From Cerioporus squamosus (lineage: Eukaryota; Basidiomycota; Agaricomycetes; Polyporales; Polyporaceae): 39,456 bases of DNA. This document shows, piece after piece, positions 10,192 through 19,396 of this stretch. The notes beneath the pieces are model-generated. The model was not told where the DNA came from. It saw only the letters and a program-made list of their open reading frames with translations, and did not search any database. A program made the translations under genes and the position numbers. The stretch is taken from the NCBI GenBank assembly GCA_022592435.1, contig JABYQS010000266.1, forward strand, positions 1 through 39,456, read 5' to 3'. How positions within the stretch are numbered: the first letter of the stretch is position 1; every line of letters begins with the position of its first letter.

Positions 10192-10947
10192 CTAGGGCTG
10201 GTATGGCAAGTCGCCCGACACCGCAGGTACCGGCCACCCGCCGCTGATGACGAGCTCGCCCTTGGAGCTCGTACCATGGAAGGCGGCTTCCGCCCAGACG
10301 GAAGTCTTCGTACATCCGGAGACAAAGATGACGTCTTCCTGCTTGACGTCGATCCCGAGACGTATGGTCGCAAACTCGTGCCACTGCTCGATGTGCTTGG
10401 ACATGTACGCTTTGATGTACCTGTCGCAGTCGAGAAACCACTTGTGTGCGTTCTCCTTGAGGAGGAGGAGAGCCCCGGATGTCTGCGTGCATTGGTAACG
10501 TAGCGTCGCGGCAGCAGAGGCCGACGTCACCGCTTCGCTGAAAAGTTGATAGTAGTTGACATAAGCATCAACGGCAACTTCATTGTAGGTTGATGTGACA
10601 ACTTACCTCACCGAAGCTCCAACAGAGACAGCGAGCGAGCGGATGTTCTTACTGTGCAGCTCGCTTTGCGTGATCTTGTCGGGGCAATGTTGGATCGAAT
10701 TGGGGTCGGGGGGAGCGAATACCTCGAAATCCTCCGGCACTCCACGCTTGTTGATGGGGTCATGTGGGTCGCACATGCAATTGAAGAGGAACGAGAAGTG
10801 GCCCTCCCGAAGATAGCCAACGTCGCCTAGACGAACCTCTCCGAACGCTAGTGAGGGCTCGGGGCCCCACATTGCATGTCCGTGCCCAAGAGACCATAGT
10901 TCCTGAGCGTAGATATCGTGGGCGGGGTGTATCGAGGTGAAGGACAT
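10192..10947 (-). CDS. Truncated paralog of the orphan-family protein (228 aa)
   Basis: Two exons, 10947-10607 and 10537-10192, with a 69-nt intron at the same place and phase as intron 1 of the neighbouring full-length gene. It is closely similar over the shared part: HDIYAQELWSLGHGHAMW, GEVRLGDVGYLREGHFSFLF, NKRGVPEDFEVF, LRYQCTQTSGALLLLKENAH, HIEQWHEFATIRLGIDVKQE, FVSGCTKTSVWAEAAFH. After GELVISGGWPVPAVSGDLPYQP a stop arrives where the sister gene continues for more than 300 residues. It is therefore either a shortened functional version or a pseudogene; the shared part shows no other breaks. A clean TATATA lies upstream of the start. Tandem, same-strand arrangement points to local duplication. 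Confidence 0.68.
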
Positions 10948-10996
10948 AAGAGTGCAGATTGCAAGAGACGTACTCGTGTCCGGTTGCTTCAGAGTG

Positions 10997-11002
10997 TATA
11001 TA
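10997..11002 (-). promoter_or_regulatory. TATA box of the truncated orphan paralog
   Basis: TATATA within GTGTATATACGG, about 50 bases upstream of the ATG at 10947, a usual fungal core-promoter distance. Confidence 0.5.
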
Positions 11003-11701
11003 CGGGTACCTGTCCGCCGACTCCCTTCTATGTGGGAGCTGCACAGGTTACATAGGGCCCTTTGAGTACTGCCTTCCAAATGCCGCAAGGCATTTCAAGC
11101 TTCTGCGGTTGCCCCGTGGGCGTCGGCAGGTACCATGAGACTGAGGCTGTGATAACAGCCCACGGCATATGAGCGATTCGGACTCGTGGGCAGATACTTA
11201 CATCGTACTCGTACTTCGTCCTCTTCATACTACTACCAGCTGCCAATCGCTTCGGCCGCCAAGGTGCTGCGTAGGTCGTGTCTGGGTCGTGTCGACAACT
11301 CCAGTCCTTGACTATGAGGCTCGTGTGGATGTCATCTGTCAGCTGATGCTGTTCCTTCCGGGACCGTGAATATAGCCTTATGATTCAGAATCGCTGGTAT
11401 GTTGATTCTCGAAGTCATAGCCAAAGCTAGACCTGGAATTCATAGTGTATGTCCGAGCTCTGAAGCAAGTATTGAAGCGGGTGAGAGAGTGCCACTGAGA
11501 GAGCAATCGAGGGCCTCCGCATGGTGGTAGGAAATGAAGATTGACGCTTCAGCGCTTCGCCTTCAACCGTCGGTCTATGTATGTAAGGTGCTCCAGCCGA
11601 CGTTACATACTAGTAATACTACCATTGCAACGTGCGGGCATCTCATAACAACACACAAATCGAGCAGGGGTGGCGGCCCAAACTTCAAACCTACTTAAAC
11701 T
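11003..11701. other. Divergent intergenic region
   Basis: Lies between the minus-strand truncated paralog and the plus-strand gene starting at 11765, so it should hold both promoters. Short inverted arms GTATGTAA/TTACATAC occur near 11580-11610. No coding evidence. Confidence 0.4.
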
Positions 11702-11707
11702 TATATA
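11702..11707 (+). promoter_or_regulatory. TATA box upstream of the 11765 start
   Basis: TATATA inside AACTTATATACCGGG, about 58 bases before the ATG at 11765. It supports that ATG as the start of a transcribed gene. Confidence 0.5.
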
Positions 11708-11764
11708 CCGGGCCAGTACTGACGGCGTCCGTCATCGACCGCCGCCTCCATCTCTCGCACTACG

Positions 11765-12803
11765 ATGATGAACATTGACTACCTTCAGCTCGCGGACTTA
11801 GAGTATCAGGATCTCGAACTCAAGCAAACAGCGAGAAAGCTGGCACAGGAGCGGGGAGCCCGGGAAGAGAGTAACGACTGAAGGACTGTCCCATGCCCCT
11901 ATGCGTGTTCCGGACTCTTGTCAGACATGCACGGACGCACTATCCTGTAGCAGTAAGTTGATTCAGCTCTCTCTATCCGTTCACCGTTGAACGTTAACGT
12001 TAACCGCTGAATGCCCCACTGGCACTTGATTCCTGCGCTACAAGCGTCCTCAGCACCCCGGAGAAGCAAGTTGTATGCATACCCGAACGCTCCTGGCTCA
12101 GGGCATCGGCCCATGGGTCGAAGCCGTATGTGCCGGAAGGGCTGGTCCACCATATGCTCGTCCGAGCAGATAACGACACGGCTCGTGAGTAAACAAATAG
12201 CCCCTATACTTCGGACCTAGGCAATTGACGACTCCTTCGGATTCTAACAATAACAGTATCTATCGTCAGCGATCCCATCGAAAGCATAGAACGCTTCGGG
12301 CAAGCCTGGATGAGAACTATCGAGACGGCACACATCTTCGAGGCGAAGACTAACGCGGGCTACGTCGCTGCGCGCGGGTTCATCACCACACATCTGAAGC
12401 ACTGGTGCTGGGTTACTGGGTGAGTCCCGCATTTCGAGACGCTGCCCACCCCGAGTATGGAGTATGTGAAATGCGGTTAAGCTGATTAGACGGGAAATGC
12501 TGCCACAGGAAAGGCCATGTGAGGGCCGCGCTGAGTCGCTGACCTATGGGTACGAGTGGCAGTTTGTCACGTACCATGCGCCCCAACGTGGACGCCGAGA
12601 ATGCGTCCAAACCCTGCGTCCACACCATCTGCACATGAAGCCTGACGACGTAGACCTCATCCTCGGGCTTCTTCTTGATATGGTGTGTCGTTCTGCTCTC
12701 TCTCGAGTGTGTACCTGCTAATGAGGCTTTTTCGGACAAGGTTGAGAACACCTCCAAGGAGAAATTCGAACATTACAAGGTCAAGTCGAGTCGAAAGGAT
12801 TGA
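11765..12803 (+). CDS. Unrecognised multi-exon gene, 5' structure unresolved
   Basis: Three exons at the 3' end join perfectly: 12257-12419, 12490-12682, 12726-12803 (stop TGA), with introns of 70 and 43 nt. Before them an exon ends at 12184 (donor GTGAGTAAAC). Products include VPEGLVHHMLVRADNDTALS, DPIESIERFGQAWMRTIETA, HIFEAKTNAGYVAARGF, LTYGYEWQFVTYHAP and a lysine-rich end VENTSKEKFEHYKVK. The likely first exon starts at ATG 11765 (MMNIDYLQLADLEYQDLE) behind a TATA box, with a donor at 11871, but I could not decide which acceptor joins it (12071 keeps frame and implies a 200-nt intron). The ERFGQAW...ETAHIFEAKT stretch faintly recalls fungal FunK1-type kinases, but no kinase HRDxS or DFD motif is visible, so it may be a degenerate or unrelated protein. 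Confidence 0.42.
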
Positions 12804-13203
12804 ATCACCGAGATACAGTTCGTTGTGTGATGTGCAAGTCTTGCACGACACGATGTCTCACCCACTCGGAGTACTCTTCGGTTTCTGTATTATCATATGC
12901 GATGCACTTGCGCCCGGGTCCGAAATGAGACTGCCCCGTCTCTAGGACTCTGTCCGAAAGCACGGGCGGAACAGTTGAACACTTCTTCCACATTGTCGAG
13001 GCGAACGTTCTCATGCAGGCACTGAGTAGGCGAACGCGCTCGTTTACTACTCTGGCCGATAACTCATCCGATGCCGTCCCACTTGACACGGTAACAACCA
13101 TGCCTCTATCTTTCAGACGACATGAGCCCGTGATCAACCTTCAGAGATTCCCCCAGCCCGAAGGTATCTATAGCCCCCAGCCTGAAGGTATCTATAGTCC
13201 ACT
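12804..13203. other. Intergenic spacer between convergent genes
   Basis: 3' flanks of the unrecognised plus-strand gene and of agmatinase. A 110-codon minus-strand frame (12805-13137) looks protein-like in places but has no recognised motif and no supporting splice or promoter signal. A short tandem repeat sits at 13152-13198. Confidence 0.4.
13152..13198. repeat. Two-unit tandem repeat, about 23 bp
   Basis: CAGCCCGAAGGTATCTATAG followed directly by CAGCCTGAAGGTATCTATAG with short CCC/TCC spacers; one internal mismatch. It lies just past the agmatinase stop codon, in its probable 3' UTR. Confidence 0.8.
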
Positions 13204-15215
13204 TCACTCGGTCAAAGGCGTCTTCGCCATGAGAGCCATAAGCTCCCACCCGATGTTGGCGGCGGCGATCTGGGTGATCTCGGCTGCATGCATTCGTCAG
13301 TATGTAAGTCAGCCAGCCACACTTTGATCAAGTGCGAGCTATCGCCTACCCTGAGTGTCATAGTCTGGACAACGACGTGAGTGCCATCGTCAGCAGCGAC
13401 CAAAGACTTGAATGAACGTACCCGGAGCGACCTCGACGATGTCAGCCCCGACGACCTTCAGGCCGGCCAGTCCCTGCAGAATCTTCTTGATCTCCTGCAC
13501 GACGAAGTCATCTGTCAATCACGGATGCCGTGAACCGCAGCTCGGGGGACGTACCCTAGTCGTGAATCCGCCGATCTCAGGGCTGCAGAACGTCAGTCAC
13601 TGTGTGGCGTCGGCCTCAGATCGCTTTGTCACAAAACACTCACGTCCCAGTCCTGCCCAGTGGTGAGCAACCGGTCAGTCCGACCAACTCAGCCAGCTCT
13701 GGTCATCAAGCGAGGACTCACGCGGGCGCCATCCCAGGGTCGATCACATCGATATCGAGCGTGACTGTCCCGCATCGTCAGCTCCTGTAGAACCCGACAG
13801 AGTCCGGAGACCCAAGCACGACGCACTGTACACAGGGTTGTCCCCGACAGTATCCCTGATGCGCTTGACGATGCCTTTCCAGCCGACCTCCTCGATATCG
13901 AACGCGTGCGAGATCACGAAGCCGACCTCGTAGTCGTCCTCGTACTTCTGCCAGCTGTCGATCGGGCTCCGGATGCCAACGTGCTTTGAGCGTCGTGGCA
14001 GGATAAGCAGGCGCATCTCCCTATGTATCACAGAAAGGCTTACGATGTTGGCGTTGTCGGCAGCGAGAAGGCCCTCCTTGTACGCGTAGTAGAAGTAGCT
14101 GCCGTGCCCGACTGGCTGCTCCTCACCGGGGAGCCAGGGACTGTCCTATGTGTAGGTAATGCGCAAAGAAAGGATCTGCACAACCAACATAAATGCGGAG
14201 GTAACTCACGGGTATCTGGCGAGGGCGCGAGGTGTCTAATCATATGGTTAGCAAGAGGGAGCGCTATGATATGCGCTCTAACGGGTACTCAGTACTCAGT
14301 ACTCACCGAGGTGGCTGTCGAAGTGGATAACGCTGACATACGTCACAGTCAGAACAACGAATGCGCGGGGCTACAGGAGGAAACATACCTGACTGGTCCA
14401 TAGATTTCAGCAACACCACGCAGGAGCGGGAGGGTGATTGTATGATCCCCGCCCTTTACACGACCTCATCAGTCTCGGAGCACCGCACAAAGCCGTGAAA
14501 TGACGTACGAGCGTGAGCACGCGGGGGTGGAACTTGCCGTCCTTGGCAAGACTCTTGCCCGGGTACGAACGAAGGGCCGTAGAGGAGAGAAGAGCGGTGT
14601 TGGCAAGCTCGAGCTGGCGCAGCGCAACCTTGTTGTCGGTCTTGACCATCGCTTAGGATACCCCGCTGAATACTCCAGGGCGCCGCCAGACAAGACAATA
14701 GTACTCACGGACGTCCCCACAGTCCACGATCTCGAGCTCGTCGGTGAGGCGGAGTTTGGCGTCGACGTGGAAAGAGTTGATGTGCATGCGACGAGATCCC
14801 TGACGAATTCCGTTGGGGCCAAACCGTGCGCTGCCCGTTGCCTCACGTCAGCTTGTGCTCGCACCACTCCTACGTCTGTTCCTCGGGTTCAGTAGCATGC
14901 CACTCACCCGGGCCGGAAGCTCGTCGCAGTATCGAATGGCGCACCGAGCACCGCTACATCGTACTCTGTCTCCGCGTCCGCTCCAAAGCAACGCACCGGC
15001 GGGGAGTGCGCGAACGACGTGAGGCCATTGAAATCGGACCGCGTCCACCGCGCGTTGCTCTTGTCCCCGTCATATGCGGCGAAAATGGCAGTGAAGTTGA
15101 GCGCGCCGTACGTCTCGGTATTCACGATTCCTATGGGGTACTGGACGTAACCGAGTACTTGGATAGCCTGGCACACGACGAGTGCTGCAGCAGCGAGGCG
15201 CGGGGAGAAGACCAT
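13204..15215 (-). CDS. Agmatinase / guanidino-acid ureohydrolase, secreted type, 398 aa
   Basis: Ureohydrolase of the arginase family; probably splits agmatine or a related guanidino compound into urea and an amine with a di-manganese centre. Fourteen exons: 15215-14908, 14830-14709, 14651-14509, 14453-14389, 14332-14307, 14235-14210, 14145-14044, 13983-13827, 13764-13722, 13652-13644, 13582-13555, 13494-13422, 13364-13350, 13283-13204. All phases close. Motifs: APFDTATSFRPGARFGPNGI, GGDHTIT (about 192-198), HFDSHLD (216-222), HGSYFYYAYKEGLL, HVGIRSP, LDIDVIDPGMAPATGTPEIG (319 on), GADIVEVAPDYDTQAEIT. The metal ligands (His of GGDH; Asp-His-Asp of DSHLD; Asp pair of DIDVID) are all present. 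A hydrophobic N-terminus (FSPRLAAAALVVCQAIQVLG) looks like a signal peptide, usual for fungal members. The exact guanidino substrate cannot be told from sequence. Confidence 0.92.
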
Positions 15216-15282
15216 TGTCGGCAGCGGAAGAGGACCTGTGGGCACTCCGGAGGCTCAGCGGGTCATATTGTTATAGCACACC

Positions 15283-15288
15283 TTTATA
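15283..15288 (-). promoter_or_regulatory. TATA box of agmatinase
   Basis: TATAAA on the minus strand (GTTATAAAGGTG), about 70 bases upstream of the ATG at 15215. Confidence 0.55.
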
Positions 15289-15557
15289 ACACACTGGCAC
15301 GCAGGACACTTGCTAGGGTGGAGATAACAGACAGATGCTATCGCGCGGCATGCCCGTGAGGGACTCCGGGGCTGCTGATAAGGGAATGTGTGTTCTGCCA
15401 GGATATCATTGAATGATACACTACTCACCTTGTCTAGGCCTTCGTACCTGCACCTGCAGAGCTGGAGGTGAGCCACCGATCATGGGGAGACAGCGGCCTT
15501 GATATGTATATGAACCCCCAGAGGTCGACAGGTGCACGATTCACGAATGACCCTGTC

Positions 15558-15578
15558 TTTTTTTTTCTTTTTTTTTTT
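15558..15578. repeat. Poly-T tract
   Basis: About twenty T interrupted by one C, in the spacer between the agmatinase promoter and the tRNA gene. No other feature is visible from 15289 to 15695. Confidence 0.85.
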
Positions 15579-15695
15579 GGATCACTGGTATAGGGCGGTA
15601 GCTAAGTACATGTCTTGCACATATGCATTGCCAGTCCCGGACTAAGTACTCACAATGGCACGGGTACTAACTAGCTGTGTCACCTGAGATTGTAA

Positions 15696-15767
15696 GGGCA
15701 TTTGGCACAGTGGTAGCGCGCACGCTTCGCATGCGTGAGGTCCAGGGTTCAATCCCCTGAATGTCCA
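15696..15767 (+). tRNA. tRNA-Ala (anticodon CGC)
   Basis: Intronless cloverleaf: acceptor GGGCATT/AATGTCC including the G3:U70 pair that identifies alanine tRNAs; D arm GCAC-AGTGGTA-GCGC (one mismatch); anticodon stem CACGC/GCGTG perfect with loop TTCGCAT, anticodon CGC; T arm CAGGG-TTCAATC-CCCTG perfect; discriminator A at 15767. The internal Pol III promoters match consensus: A box TGGCACAGTGG and B box GGTTCAATCC. A T8 run follows. Confidence 0.96.
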
Positions 15768-15783
15768 TGTGGTCTCCGAGCCA

Positions 15784-15791
15784 TTTTTTTT
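15784..15791 (+). terminator. RNA polymerase III terminator
   Basis: Run of eight T starting 17 bases after the tRNA discriminator base. Confidence 0.8.
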
Positions 15792-15919
15792 CTACATCAG
15801 CGGTAAGTATGCGACTGTTCAGAACACCGTTCAATGTCTGCTATGGCAGACAGGTAGCACTCATAAATTGCTCCATCACGAATACGTATATGTAAGAAGT
15901 ACAAGGGTTGTTCGGACTC

Positions 15920-18900
15920 TTAAATGTAGAACATCGTATCCTTCAACGATCCACCGACCCCATTAGGACTCTTGTCAGAACGCCAGAGACGTTTCGCTTC
16001 CTGCATCACCTCCTCATTCTCGGTTCCGCTCGCCCCAGTGGTTCCCGAATCGGATATCCCCTGAAGCAATGGGTGGATGTAGCATCTTCCCCGCTCACAT
16101 GCTAGATCCGCGTAGTAGGCAGGAGACACAAGGCTGACCGCCTTTGTTGCGCGTGCAAACATGTAGCTGATGTCGTTCGTCAAGGCTTGCAGCTGGTCAG
16201 AGCCAATCCCGATCTCGTCGTGGACGACGTAGTAGTGAGTGGGACGGGTTGTCCCTTGCAAGCCTGACAAAGTCCCATCAGTATGGTGTGGACTGGTCGA
16301 CAGACGAAGCCCCTCACTCACCTCCATGTGCCTGCAGGTAGAAGTCATACTCGTACACCGCCGTCGCGCCGCGATCAACGACGGTGCCCGGCTTCGGATT
16401 TCCGTCGTGCGCAGCATTGGCAGGTTCCATGGGGAAGAAGCGCGTGTGGTGCCGCTTGCCGCAGATGACGATGGTGAGCTTCGGATTGTACGCTCTCTGC
16501 GGTGTGCTGTACTTGCGGAACGCCTTCCTCATCTCTGGCATCTCCTCTCTGACTACCGTAATCAATTGTCCCTACAATTCGCGTGATTAGAGTTGTGGTT
16601 GTGCAAGGGCTCTGGGAGAACATACCTCGGAAACCCCATCACGGTACACGAGCACTCGGGTGGGGAGTTGACCGTTGTTCTTCGCTCGGAACGCTTCCAG
16701 CCGCTCCTCGAACATCGACTTGAGGTCCGTGATCATCTGCACATCGCATCAGCAAGCCTATCAGCTCGTCCCAAATCCATCTGACACACCTCCTTCTTGG
16801 ACTCCTGTATCCGCAGGCTCGCAGGGAATTGGCCCATCCTTTTATCAACGCTCGCCACGACGGCAGCAACGGACGGCGTGCCCCTCACGGTGCCCACGCC
16901 CGGGTGCGTAACGTCCATGCCCACGAGCATCGTCGGCTCGCGATTCAGCCACGCCATGTTCTGCTCCGCGAGCTCGTGATTCACGCCCCCGAGCTTGATG
17001 TTGAACTTCAGCGCGACGTTCGCGTAGTACTGCAGCTGCCCCTTCTCCTTCCGGATCTTCGCCGCGTGCACGCACACCGTCGCGACGTCCAGGAACACGT
17101 CGCACAGGTGCTTCAGGCCAGAGTACACGTGCCGGTCCCCATTTGAGAGCACGACGAGCACGATCTTCGGCTTGGGGCGCATGCTCAGCAGCGCCTCGCG
17201 GATCCGCTGCACGGCCCCCTTCCGGAGCGGGTCCTCCCCGGACTTGCGCGGGAGCTGCGCGACGCCGATCTGAGGGGGAGTCTGGTCGACCGCCATCCCG
17301 CTCCGCTTGCACATGTCTGCGAACCCGCGCCATGTCCGCTCGAGCTCGGGATCTGCTGGGCCCTGGAACTCGTCGCGCTGGTTCCCATCCTGGATGAGGA
17401 GGACCGCCCACTTGTCTAATCGCGCACCGACGGCGAAGCGCACTCCACGCATGTTCCACGACGCGCGGTCGTCGACCTGCTGGGGGTTGCCGCCAGAGTA
17501 CCGCACGGTGGGTGGAGGGAGGATGCGCCCTGGGACGACAGCCATCTCCGACCCGACGGTGATGCCGAACGCGTTCGCTGGCGGCGGCGATTGAGACAGG
17601 CCGAGCTCGAGCAGCCCACGGTTCATGATCGCGTCGCCGTTCACGTTGGGGTACTGGCAGGCCACAGCCAGCATGTTCGCAGTGAGCTCGTCGGGTACCT
17701 TACCCCGGTACGGCTGCTTCTCCAGAATCACACAGACCTCCGCGGGAAGGAAGTTCTGCTTCTGTCCACCGACGTCGATCAGGGGGAGGTCAGGATACCG
17801 TAGCCGTATGTTGTATTCTGTGTGCGATCAGCATGCAGGGATCGCGTGAGGAGCGAAGAGAGCGACTCACTCCGGAGGAAATACTGCTCGACGGTGACCT
17901 CGCCCATCCCTTCCGCGACGAATCTGTGCTGACGAGAGTTCACCTTCGCAACCGTCTTCGCCGACTTCCGATACCCCAGATGGATGGTCTTCACGCGGAT
18001 GCCGCGCACGAACGACGCGAGGCGCCCGCTCGGGGCCGTGTTCATGAACTCGATCATCTTTTCCGCTAGATTACCCGGGGTGTAGAACGCTGTGGTGCAG
18101 ACATTCACGTTCACCATGAGCTGCTTCCAGGCAGGACGCACGGAGGAGTAGAACCCGCGCCAGGCCTCGAGCCCGCCCCCAAGGGAGATCGGCGGGGCCA
18201 TCGGGGACGGGTGGAAGAACTTGTTCCGCCCGACCATGACGCCCCCGCCCACGACGCGGCTGGGGTGTGAGGCGAGTATGATGTTCATGGCGGAGACCAC
18301 GGGCGCGAAGTCATAGTCTCGGGCTTGCGGTTGCCCCTCTAGGTAACTTCACGCACAAACGGGAAGAAGTCAGTAGAGGGACACACCGACCCGAGAGTGG
18401 GGAGATCGCGGCAGGTGGAGGCGGGTGGAAGCGACAGCGTATGAGGAGCAGGCGGAACGAGAAGCGTTATGTTTGCCGTGCACCGAGCCCTCATCACACC
18501 GCCACTTCCGAGAGAGAGGCAGCGGGAGTTCGCGGGACTGGGACACTTACCGAACAAGCCCTTGGGTATCGATTGCTTGGATGTACTTGATAGTCAGTGT
18601 ATATTCCTTCGGCTCTCGTTGTTGGTCCCGCTGCTCTTCCTCATCGTCTTCGTCGGAGTACACGACCCGGATGGCCAAGGGCGTGTTCAGTTTCATAGGT
18701 GCAAACATCTTGGCCGAGTGGTCGTGCGCGACGCGTCCGGGCAACCCGGCCTGCTTCCACTCGTTCGTCTGCTCAGCCAGTTGGAAGATTCTCCGCTTGA
18801 GTCGCCTGTTCTGCACTGGAGGGTCTATAGAGATATCGTACTCGTGGAAGGGACCTTTCGGAACATTGATAGGGAAGAAGTTGGTGCGCAGCTTTATGGC

Positions 18901-19396
18901 TTGCCCGATCGTTCCGAAGTCAGGGCGCGAGGGCAGCTCATCGTCTTTCATTCGCAGTGAGCGCATGGAGGCGACCAGCGCATCCTGCGACCCATCGACC
19001 AGCCGTGCATCGACGTTCGCGGGTCTGTCTGGTGCAAAGACACTGTAACATACTCAGTCATGATCAAACTCATCGCAAATGTCCGACTTACCTTCCACGC
19101 CCCCGCCCGCCACCGAAGCCTCCTCGGTCACCTCCTCTGAACCCGCCTCGATCGCTTCCCCGAAAGCCACCTCTGTCGCCGCCACGGTACCCACCTCTGT
19201 CACCGCCACGGTATCCTCCCCGATCGCCACCGCGGTACCCTCCGCGTTCTCCAGGCGGGCCGCCACCCCGACTCTGGTAGCCGCCAGAGGAGGGTGCAGG
19301 GCTGCCGCGTCCAGGAGGCCCACTGCCACCGCGCCCGCCGCCTCTACCGCCGCCTCTGCCGCCGCGATCTTGCCCGCGTCCGCGTCCTCGATCCAT
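15920..19396 (-). CDS. Argonaute protein, 1001 aa, catalytically complete
   Basis: Small-RNA-guided slicer of RNA silencing (quelling/RNAi). Seven exons: 19396-19092, 19042-18551, 18346-17871, 17817-16790, 16736-16626, 16571-16322, 16263-15920; all phases close. Residues 1-101 are an [11 protein letters not shown] repeat region, a likely RNA-binding and methylation tail. N domain follows ([20 protein letters not shown]), linker L1 ([20 protein letters not shown]), PAZ ([35 protein letters not shown]), MID ([20 protein letters not shown]) and PIWI from about 640. The slicer tetrad is intact: D726 ([10 protein letters not shown]), E767 (RIQESKKE, exactly at the exon 4/5 joint), D800 ([10 protein letters not shown]), H897 ([11 protein letters not shown]). 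C-terminal block [19 protein letters not shown] and end SLKDTMFYI are typical of basidiomycete Argonautes. Intron 2 (204 nt) has its acceptor at GCGTGAAG, chosen because it alone gives [14 protein letters not shown] in frame. Confidence 0.95.
19110..19300. repeat. Short tandem repeats coding the RGG region of Argonaute
   Basis: On the minus strand, repeated units of about 24-27 bases code RGGYRGGD or RGGFRGGD at least six times. The DNA repeats are imperfect and restricted to exon 1. Confidence 0.75.

Noticed and set aside
11992..12003. GTTAACGTTAAC palindrome
   Set aside because: Twelve bases inside an unresolved intron of an unrecognised gene; simple doubled GTTAAC, no promoter context.
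16829..17459. Open frames on both strands opposite and beside the PIWI exon
   Set aside because: Shadows of the Argonaute exon 17817-16790, caused by high third-position GC.
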